Part shown: one piece after another, positions 57,434 to 64,000 of the stretch
Position numbering within the stretch: the stretch's first letter is position 1
Layout: each line of letters starts with the position of its first letter
Program-made: the position numbers and the translations under genes
Source: Paenibacillus sp. FSL K6-1096
GTDB lineage: Bacteria > Bacillota > Bacilli > Paenibacillales > Paenibacillaceae
NCBI RefSeq assembly: GCF_037977055.1
Contig: NZ_CP150274.1
Coordinates: 1,488,001-1,552,000 of the forward strand
Direction: 5' to 3'
Length of the DNA stretch: 64,000 nt
Notes under the pieces: model-generated
Seen by the model: only the letters and a program-made list of their open reading frames with translations
What the model was told of the DNA's origin: nothing
Databases searched by the model: none

Positions 57434-58786
57434 TTAGCCGCCCCATACAGCGATGAGCAGCGTGGCTAAAACCACAGTCAGCGCTCCGCCGATCCGGGTA
57501 GAGATCTGGGCGAATGGCATCAGCTCCATGCGTCCGGAGGCCGACAGAATCGCTACATCGCCGGTTCCGCCGAGGCCGCCGCGGCACCCGGTTACAATCG
57601 CTGCTTCAACCGGATACATATTGACCCATTTGCCGGTAAAATAACCGGTAATCGTCATCGCCACAATCACCGTAGCACAGACAATAATATAAGGAAGCGA
57701 GATCAGGGCCGCTACATCCTTCAGCGGAATGTAGAGCATTCCCAGGCCGACCATAAGCGGCCAGGTTAACGTGCCGGAGACCAGCTTGTAGAGCTGATAA
57801 GCGCCCTGCTCAATTTTGGCCGGAAGCAGCTTCGATACCTTCAGCAGCGCAGCAGAGAAGATCATCAGAATCGGACCCGGAATGCCGACGAACGGCGACA
57901 GCAGATGTCCGGTAATGAACAAGCCGCAGGCGAACAGCAGTCCCGCGCCCATCAGCAGGAAGTCCGGCTTCAGGCTGTCATACGTGCTGCCGGCCAGCTT
58001 CTGGCCGTCCTTTGCCTTCACGAGTACACCGTTACCGGTGATGGACGGATTTTTGTCAGCCATCCGCTTGAGCAGTCCCGCACCGATAATTGCAAACACA
58101 TTGCCGATAACCGCCGCCGGAATCATCTGCGCCACATACGAGCCGGATTCACCGCCAAGAATCTGCGAGAACGCGATGGACAGCGGGAGAATCCCTTCAC
58201 CGACGCCGCCGCCGATAATTGGCACGATGATGTAGAACAATGTCCGGTGTGCGCTATAGCCGAGCAGCATCCCTACGCCCATACCCGCAGCTACTGCGGC
58301 GATGGTTCCGGCCATCATCGGGATGAAAATGCGGATGAAGCCGTTAATGAGTGTGGTACGGTTCATCCCGGTGATGCTTCCGGCTACCAGAATCGAGATG
58401 TACAGGTACAGGAAGTTCGATGTCTTCATCAGTGTGTTGACGGATTCGAGTACCGAAGGGTCGAGTACATTCCAGAACACCAGGAACGATGGAATCATTA
58501 ACGAGAGAATTGCCGGACCGCCGATGTTCTTGAGAATGGGAAGCTTGAAGCCGAGATCGCTTAGCAGTACCCCGAGTACAATAATGACTGCAAAGCCGCC
58601 GATCATATCATTTGGCAGTTCACCTAACACCGATGCCGCAAAGATGATTAGTGCAAAGACCACATACAGCGGGAGCGGAATGACCCCCACCTTTAAGTGC
58701 AGGACCTTCTGGACGAAGCTTTGCTCAGCTTCAGGTTGAACCTGCTGCTCCGGTACAGATAATGGAGCCTGAATTGCTTTTTGCAT
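57434..58786 (-). CDS. maeN: 2-hydroxycarboxylate (malate/citrate) transporter
   Basis: The 450-residue membrane protein belongs to the CitS/MaeN/CimH family. It shows two re-entrant GG loops, GGGVGEGILPLSIAFSQILG in the N half and CRGGLGGTGDVAILSASGRM in the C half, which form the Na+ and substrate site. Family members carry malate or citrate with Na+ or H+. The neighbouring malic enzyme and MalK/MalR-like pair make malate (MaeN) the likeliest substrate, but CimH-like citrate/malate uptake is possible. AAGGAGG precedes the ATG, and a cre-like site lies about 50 bp upstream. Confidence 0.85.
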   Translation of the reverse strand: MQKAIQAPLSVPEQQVQPEAEQSFVQKVLHLKVGVIPLPLYVVFALIIFAASVLGELPNDMIGGFAVIIVLGVLLSDLGFKLPILKNIGGPAILSLMIPSFLVFWNVLDPSVLESVNTLMKTSNFLYLYISILVAGSITGMNRTTLINGFIRIFIPMMAGTIAAVAAGMGVGMLLGYSAHRTLFYIIVPIIGGGVGEGILPLSIAFSQILGGESGSYVAQMIPAAVIGNVFAIIGAGLLKRMADKNPSITGNGVLVKAKDGQKLAGSTYDSLKPDFLLMGAGLLFACGLFITGHLLSPFVGIPGPILMIFSAALLKVSKLLPAKIEQGAYQLYKLVSGTLTWPLMVGLGMLYIPLKDVAALISLPYIIVCATVIVAMTITGYFTGKWVNMYPVEAAIVTGCRGGLGGTGDVAILSASGRMELMPFAQISTRIGGALTVVLATLLIAVWGG

Positions 58787-58833
58787 ATTAACCTAACCTC
58801 CTTAACTCTTCTACACACTCATCATAGCGGCTT

Positions 58834-58847
58834 TGAAAGCGCTTTTG
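58834..58847 (-). promoter_or_regulatory. cre-like CcpA site upstream of maeN
   Basis: TGAAAGCGCTTTTG matches the cre consensus TGWAANCGNTNWCA at 12 of 14 positions and contains the perfect AAAGCGCTTT dyad. It lies 48-61 bp before the start, consistent with glucose repression of malate uptake. Confidence 0.65.
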
Positions 58848-59204
58848 TTTTTATGAAAGTAATAAAGAGGTTTTGTAAATTATTAAAGTAAGCGCTGTCT
58901 TTTGGCGGTTGATTTCGTCATATTGTAGACGCAGCTTAGCTGAATATACTCCAGCATCAAAGGGATTTCTCCCTCTCCTCTCACCCCCCCTCTCCACCCG
59001 CTCAAAGCTAGTTAGTCTAGTTCGACGATGAACAAAGACTAAGGATTTCCCCATACTCCGCAACGCAAAAAAGCCCCGCCGCAACATTCGCAGTGGAACT
59101 TGGCCTCGGATTGTCCAGACCTGTTCAATCCTGATCTATTCTAGTTCACTTATGATCCAGTCCCGTCCGGGGTTCCCTCACTCTTGCCCATCCGCCCGCA
59201 GCTG
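58848..59204. other. Non-coding gap between malR and maeN
   Basis: No gene or repeat was recognised. A pyrimidine-rich run (58966-59000) stands out. The maeN promoter and any MalR site should lie in the left part. Confidence 0.5.
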
Positions 59205-59912
59205 TCACAAATACTTACTAATCAGCCCTTTGCCGCTGGGGGCGATGCGGTATTTCTGCACCGGGCGGCCGATGCTGCCGTAGACGAGGTCCATCTCCAG
59301 CACGCCCATCTCGGTCAGTCCAACCAGATACTTGCCGGCAGAGACGCGGGAGATGCCGGAGACAGCCGAGATGTCCTCGGCGGAGAACAGCTCGCTGCCG
59401 CAGGCCTCCACCGCCCGCCAAATCGTCTGAAGCGTCTGGCGGGTGAAGCCCTTGGCCAGCTCCGGCACAGCGGTCCGTTCCTGCTTGAATCTCGCCAGCT
59501 TGTCCAGCTCCGACTGGTTCAGCCGCTCCTGGGTGCGGAACAGCCGGTTCTGCTCCCGGTAGCCGTTCAGCGCTGCGCGGAACCTCGGGAATTCGAACGG
59601 CTTGATCAGGTAATCCACCGCTCCGTTCTGGAGCGCTTCCTGGATGCTCTCCTTGTCGCTCGCCGCCGAGATCACAATGACATCAATCTTGATGCCCCGC
59701 CGCCGGATCTCGGACAGCAGCTCCAGACCGTTGCTCTCTTTCATGTAGATGTCCAGCAGAATCAGGTCATAGGCCTGCTCTTTCAGCATCTCCAGCACTT
59801 CCTCCGCAGAGCTGGCCCAGCCATCCGCGCGGAAGCCCTCCACCTGCTGGAGGTAGAACTTGTTCATCTCCGACACCATAGGATCATCTTCAACGATAAG
59901 TACTTTGATCAT
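59205..59912 (-). CDS. malR: CitB/MalR-type response regulator
   Basis: The 235-residue protein has a receiver with EDD at 8-10, phospho-acceptor D54 in LLDIYMKESNG and Lys in DYLIKPFEF. A linker and a C-terminal helix-turn-helix of the DcuR/CitT/MalR kind follow (FSAEDISAVSGISRVSAGKY). The length equals that of B. subtilis MalR. GTGGAGAG precedes ATG 59912; the frame extends to 59948. It lies 64 bp after malK on the same strand and reads toward maeN, its presumed target. Confidence 0.88.
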   Translation of the reverse strand: MIKVLIVEDDPMVSEMNKFYLQQVEGFRADGWASSAEEVLEMLKEQAYDLILLDIYMKESNGLELLSEIRRRGIKIDVIVISAASDKESIQEALQNGAVDYLIKPFEFPRFRAALNGYREQNRLFRTQERLNQSELDKLARFKQERTAVPELAKGFTRQTLQTIWRAVEACGSELFSAEDISAVSGISRVSAGKYLVGLTEMGVLEMDLVYGSIGRPVQKYRIAPSGKGLISKYL

Positions 59913-59976
59913 AGTGGGCTCTCCACCCTTTTCATGAATTATCCACACTCTTCATCATTCACACACACTTCGGGCA

Positions 59977-61578
59977 TTAATCCGTCTTCGCCCGATAAGG
60001 AATCTGCACCGTGAATTCGGTGCCCTCCCCTTCCCGGCTGTCATATGTAATCGACCCGCCCAGCTTGGCGACACTCCGGCGCACCAGATACAGCCCTACG
60101 CCCCGGTCGCTGCCTTTGGTCGAATAGCCCTGCTCATACAGGTGCGCTCCGTCCTCCGCAGAGATCCCGGCACCGTTATCGCTGACCTGGAAGGTCAGCC
60201 GGTTATCCTCATAACAGAAGCCAAGCCCGATCTGCTTGTTGTCTGCACCCTGGACTGCCTCCAGCGCATTATCCAGCAGGTTGCCGGCAATCGTTACCAG
60301 CTCCCGGGAGACCTCATGATCCGCACATTCGGGCAGCACGCCTTCCTCCCGGATCACCAGCCGCACATCCGCCTCCCGGATTCTGCTGAGCTTCCCGAGC
60401 AGGAAGCCGACCATCACCGGGTCTTTGACCTGCCGGACAACGGAGTCGGCTTCGGTCCGTATGCTCTGCAGCGTATCCGTCAGATACTCCTCCAGCCGGT
60501 CATAGCTGCGCATCGTGTTCAGTCCCATAATCACATGCAGCTTGTTCATGAATTCATGGGTCTGGGCGCGCAGCGCCTCCGCATACAGTGAGATGCCGGA
60601 GAGCCGCTCCATCAGAATGGTGATCTCAGTCTTGTCCCGGAACGTAGCGATGGCTCCCTCAATAATCCCGTTCACCCGCAAAGGCACCACGTTGACCAGC
60701 AGTGTAATCCCGCTCTGCTCCACTTCCTTGTCCTGCAGGGCTTCCCCGTTCTCCAGCACCTTCTCCATCCGCAGCAGAGGCCAGAGCTGCCCAACCAGCT
60801 TGCCGAGCGGGTCCTGGCATAAGCCGACACTGCCCATCAGCCTCCGGGCCTCGGCGTTGACCAGCGTCACCCGGGATTCCCGGTCTATCGCCAGGATTCC
60901 CTCCTTGGTGGATTGCAGCATCGCGCTACGCTCCTCCAGCAGCTTAGCGATTTCGCCCGGCTCCATGCCGAACATCATCCGCTTGAATTTGCGGGCCAGC
61001 AGCACCGCTCCCAAGGTCCCCATCAGTCCGCCCACCAGTATCCCTGAGTAGATGATCCAGCGGTTCTGCTGCACCGCGGAACGGACACTGCTGAGCGAAA
61101 TGCCTACAGCGACTGCGCCGACCTGCGCGCCGTCCGGGGCGAAGATCGGTGAGAACGCTCTCACCGAATAGCCGAGCGAGCCCTCAGCCACGGACACGGT
61201 CTCCTTGCCGTGCAGAGCCTCCGTCTCATCTCCGCCCATGAAGTGCTTTCCGATCAGCCCCGGATCAGGGTGGGAACGGCGGATCCCCTGCATGTCCATC
61301 ACCACCACGAACTGGACATCATTAATCGCGCTGATGTCCATCGCATACCGCTGAATGCTGCCGGAATCCGCCGGTTCCCGCAGCTCCTCCACCACCATTG
61401 GCGTCCGTGAGACGGTCCGGGCAATGGTAACCGCCTTATTCTCCAGCGAGGCCTGCGCCTCACGGGAGAACCTCATGCCGAACATCACATAGACAATGAC
61501 CAGCACAAGGACAACGATCAGGCAGATCATCAGGGTGATGGTGGTCTGAAGGCGCAATCTTTTATGGCCAATTCTCAC
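59977..61578 (-). CDS. malK: CitA/DcuS/MalK-type sensor histidine kinase
   Basis: The 533-residue protein has helices at ~12-33 and ~172-195 bracketing a PAS-like extracellular ligand domain (residues ~40-170, with RRSHPDPGLIGKHF), as in citrate and C4-dicarboxylate sensors. A cytosolic PAS follows (~215-310), then the SPOB-type histidine helix AQTHEFMNKLHVIMGL and a HATPase domain with NLLDNALEAV, DNGAGI and GVGLYLV. It starts at GTG with GGTGGAG upstream. Family logic: malate outside the cell triggers phosphorylation of MalR. Confidence 0.9.
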   Translation of the reverse strand: MRIGHKRLRLQTTITLMICLIVVLVLVIVYVMFGMRFSREAQASLENKAVTIARTVSRTPMVVEELREPADSGSIQRYAMDISAINDVQFVVVMDMQGIRRSHPDPGLIGKHFMGGDETEALHGKETVSVAEGSLGYSVRAFSPIFAPDGAQVGAVAVGISLSSVRSAVQQNRWIIYSGILVGGLMGTLGAVLLARKFKRMMFGMEPGEIAKLLEERSAMLQSTKEGILAIDRESRVTLVNAEARRLMGSVGLCQDPLGKLVGQLWPLLRMEKVLENGEALQDKEVEQSGITLLVNVVPLRVNGIIEGAIATFRDKTEITILMERLSGISLYAEALRAQTHEFMNKLHVIMGLNTMRSYDRLEEYLTDTLQSIRTEADSVVRQVKDPVMVGFLLGKLSRIREADVRLVIREEGVLPECADHEVSRELVTIAGNLLDNALEAVQGADNKQIGLGFCYEDNRLTFQVSDNGAGISAEDGAHLYEQGYSTKGSDRGVGLYLVRRSVAKLGGSITYDSREGEGTEFTVQIPYRAKTD

Positions 61579-61670
61579 AATGCTCCACCTTCAAGAAATT
61601 TTTCTAGATTATAACGTAAAAGCTGCCAAAGTGCGATACCTTCCGCCCGAATGCCACAAATCCTCCCCAT

Positions 61671-63260
61671 CTATTCCGCAACAACCGTCCGGTTCCGGCC
61701 GCTGCTCTTCGCCAGGTATAACGCCTGATCGGCCTTCTCCAGCAGTCCTTCCAGGTCTGACGCGTGGGTAGGGTAATGGGCAATTCCCTGGGAGACCGTC
61801 AGCGTTCCCGCCGAAGGAGCTTGGCTATGTTCGACCGCCCGGCGGATTCTCTCGCCCACACTGAAGGCTTCAGTTGGCATCGTTCTGGCCAGAAGGATAA
61901 CGAACTCCTCCCCGCCGTAACGGTAACAGACGTCATCAGGGCGCAGCGAAGCAACGATAACCCGGACCACATGCTTCAGCACCTCATCCCCTACCTGATG
62001 CCCATAGGTATCGTTTACCAGCTTGAATTTGTCTACATCCAGCATTACTACCGAGAAGGGAAGCCCGGAGTCCATCCATTGATGAATCGTATGCTCAAGG
62101 GAACGGCGGTTCATAAGCCCGGTCAGCACATCCGTCGAGGCTTCGTGGGTTAGCTGGTCGGTCTGCTGCTGAATATTTGTCAGGGCCAGCTTCACCCCGT
62201 CCGTCAGCAGATAAGCCTCCCGGCTCCAATATTTCTGCGAATCCTGCATTTTGATTGTCTCCTTGCCCATCCGGCTGACCACATCCGCCAGATAGACGAA
62301 GGGCCGCGTGAATTTGCGCACCAGCAGAATGACACCGAGCAGCAGGACGATAAAAGGCAGCGATGAATACCCAATCAGAATGCGAATATGCCCTATCAAT
62401 TCATGATGAATCTGGCTGACCGGGGAGACCACCACGATGCCCCAGCCGTTGGCTGGAACACTGGAGTAGCCTGCCAGCATATCAATTCCCTGGGTATTGC
62501 GGACGGGCATATTCCCGCTTTTCTTCAGCATGAGCTGCCGTACCGCCTTATTGCTGCTGACATCCTTGCCGATGAGCTGCTTGTCGGGGTGATACACCAG
62601 ATGGCCTTCCGAATCCACTATGTAATAGTAAGCCCCGGTATCCGCCACCTGGCCGTTATCAAAAATCTCAGAGAGAATATTGTTCTCCTGAAGATAGATC
62701 GTACCGCTCAATAATCCAAGATAAGTACCCGCAGAACTGAAGATCGGCTGGCTCAAAAACACGATTAACCGCTTGGTATTTGCAGTGAGGTAAGGCGAGG
62801 AGATATACGGCTTGCGGAGCGCCAGCGCTTCCTTGCTGTTGCTGGAAGTGACATGCTTGCCGGTCGTGCCCAGGCTGGCAGGCGACACATTGCGTACCAG
62901 CCCGCCGGACTCAACAACGGTAATGGAATTGAAAAAGTTACTGCTGCTGCGCATCAGATCGAGAGACTCATTAACATCCTCGGGTACCATTGCTTTAATA
63001 TTCGACAGCCTTCCGGCATTGTACTTCAAGCTGTTGCGCATGGACTCAAATACGGAATCCATCGTTCTCGACATACGGTCAGCGTTGACATAATTGAGGC
63101 GTAACGTCGTCTCGGTCAAGGATTCCTTCTTGGATTCATAGGAACCTAGCAGAAGAATACTTGAGGTTAACAGAATCACCAAAGTCACCATGCCGGTCAG
63201 CAGCGTGGTGAGACTCAGCCTCCTGCTATGACGAAGCGCCCTTTTTAACATTCTATACAA
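61671..63260 (-). CDS. Membrane diguanylate cyclase with Cache sensor
   Basis: The 529-residue protein has a helix at ~20-45, a double-Cache extracellular domain (~50-285), a second helix at ~295-317, a HAMP-like linker and a C-terminal GGDEF domain. The active site is YRYGGEEFVILL. RPDD, five residues upstream, matches the RxxD inhibitory site, so the enzyme should make cyclic di-GMP and be feedback-inhibited by it. The start is TTG 63260, 9 nt after AAGGAGG; ATG 63251 is further away. No EAL domain is present. Confidence 0.92.
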   Translation of the reverse strand: MYRMLKRALRHSRRLSLTTLLTGMVTLVILLTSSILLLGSYESKKESLTETTLRLNYVNADRMSRTMDSVFESMRNSLKYNAGRLSNIKAMVPEDVNESLDLMRSSSNFFNSITVVESGGLVRNVSPASLGTTGKHVTSSNSKEALALRKPYISSPYLTANTKRLIVFLSQPIFSSAGTYLGLLSGTIYLQENNILSEIFDNGQVADTGAYYYIVDSEGHLVYHPDKQLIGKDVSSNKAVRQLMLKKSGNMPVRNTQGIDMLAGYSSVPANGWGIVVVSPVSQIHHELIGHIRILIGYSSLPFIVLLLGVILLVRKFTRPFVYLADVVSRMGKETIKMQDSQKYWSREAYLLTDGVKLALTNIQQQTDQLTHEASTDVLTGLMNRRSLEHTIHQWMDSGLPFSVVMLDVDKFKLVNDTYGHQVGDEVLKHVVRVIVASLRPDDVCYRYGGEEFVILLARTMPTEAFSVGERIRRAVEHSQAPSAGTLTVSQGIAHYPTHASDLEGLLEKADQALYLAKSSGRNRTVVAE

Positions 63261-63353
63261 TACTGCGGTCCTCCTTGGTGCCTTGTAAGCATAATGCCTT
63301 AATCATACAGCAAATAATGATAATATTCGACACCTGATGAATCGCAGCAGCGG

Positions 63354-63911
63354 CTAGACCAGCAGCATCTCATCCACCCGTTCCTTCGCCCCCCGCCAGG
63401 AAGTCATCAATGGAAAAGCATACTCCTCCCGTGCCCGCAGGTTCCAGGGATGCGGAATGCACAGCACCTTTCTTCCGGCCTGTACAGCGGGTAACAGATT
63501 ATGCGGGCCGTCATCAATCAGTAGATCGTAAGCGATCAGATGCTTGCGCCGCGCGGTGAAGAAATTCTCAGGCGGGATATACGGCATATGCTTCTGCAGC
63601 CAGTTCCATTTCTCACCCACCGTCTTCGGCGCAGCCGCCGTAACAATGATGACATCATACGCATGGTGAAGCTTCTCCATCTCTTCCACTACATATTCAT
63701 CGAACAGCTCCAGTTCCTCATATAAGCCGGGTCTCCCGAAAAAAAGCTCCATCGTGCTGTCCGGGTGACGCAGGTGGTCCGTGTTCCAGTCCGTCATATC
63801 CTCGTACCGAAGCGGATGCGTAGGAAAATCAATATTGTTGTGGTAGATCGCCCGTTTGACGAGATGGCAGATGGTATCGTCCATATCGACGGCGATGATC
63901 GGTTTACGCAT
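63354..63911 (-). CDS. 5'(3')-deoxyribonucleotidase-like HAD hydrolase
   Basis: The 185-residue protein has HAD motif I VDMDDTICHL (nucleophile Asp and acid/base Asp), motif II in VIIVTAAAP, and motif III/IV in DLLIDDGPHNL. It belongs to the NT5C group that dephosphorylates (deoxy)nucleoside monophosphates. The substrate is not certain, as related HADs are broad. TTGGAGG lies 6 nt before the ATG. It is separated from the cyclase gene by about 90 bp and may be unrelated to it. Confidence 0.85.
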   Translation of the reverse strand: MRKPIIAVDMDDTICHLVKRAIYHNNIDFPTHPLRYEDMTDWNTDHLRHPDSTMELFFGRPGLYEELELFDEYVVEEMEKLHHAYDVIIVTAAAPKTVGEKWNWLQKHMPYIPPENFFTARRKHLIAYDLLIDDGPHNLLPAVQAGRKVLCIPHPWNLRAREEYAFPLMTSWRGAKERVDEMLLV

Positions 63912-64000
63912 TGCTTGTCCTCCAAAAATGCATTTTCATCCATTATAGGCATCCGGGGGATGGGTGTCCAGACCTGCCCGCCGCCACACCAAAAAGCACA

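Overview
The window looks like chromosomal DNA of a Paenibacillus-type, spore-forming, Gram-positive bacterium. The evidence is YesM/YesN-type AraC two-component systems, a very large S-layer-homology protein, many glycoside hydrolases, strong AGGAGG ribosome sites with frequent TTG/GTG starts, and a cluster of collagen-like genes of the kind found on Firmicute spore surfaces. No rRNA, tRNA, CRISPR array or phage integrase was seen.

Layout. 1-6649 (minus): a GH85 endo-beta-N-acetylglucosaminidase, a YesM/YesN two-component system and the start of a sugar-binding lipoprotein, reading as an N-glycan harvesting locus. 6872-7404: a strict 51-bp tandem array with stem-loop cores. 7486-9998 (minus): two GH43 enzymes. 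10323-16271 (minus): a 1982-residue SLH protein built of Ig-like repeats. 16455-17543 (minus): an orphan response regulator with a BTAD output domain. 17680-22249 (minus): a trehalose operon (treA, treP fused to EIIA, treR) with a TreR-type palindrome upstream. 22421-22945: a second 51-bp array, a separate 52-bp array and a solitary unit. 23048-25862: an oxidoreductase/ThuA operon with a divergent AraC regulator. 25984-43354 (plus): the collagen-like cluster. 43786-45362: an SGNH hydrolase and a PL3 pectate lyase. 45611-47839: a polar amino-acid ABC importer. 47871-48003: a third 51-bp array. 48118-55900: an AI-2E family permease, an OmpR/histidine-kinase pair, a SUFU-domain protein and a heterodimeric ABC exporter. 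55986-61578 (minus): a malate module (malic enzyme, 2-hydroxycarboxylate transporter, MalR/MalK). 61671-63911 (minus): a diguanylate cyclase and a 5'(3')-nucleotidase.

Collagen-like cluster. Two gene types, A and B, alternate (A1 B1 A2 B2 A3 B3). Each encodes a conserved leader, a middle domain resembling phage-fibre/pyocin-knob modules, Gly-X-Thr collagen triplets and a variable beta-rich tail. A segment of about 4.1 kb is tandemly duplicated almost perfectly. B1 and B2 are frameshifted by a 5-C tract where intact B3 has 6 C, which suggests a phase-variable or very recent lesion. A leader-only gene precedes the array. A second family (type II) follows it, including one pseudogene and one gene whose collagen region has a 33-bp repeat that breaks the triplet every 11 residues.

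Regulation visible in the sequence. Two promoters 14.7 kb apart, in front of the GH43 operon and the thuA operon, share the same direct-repeat operator placed exactly 24 bp from an identical TACAAT -10. This points to one AraC-type regulator, most simply the product at 25029-25862. Catabolite-repression-like cre sites precede the GH43 operon and the malate transporter.
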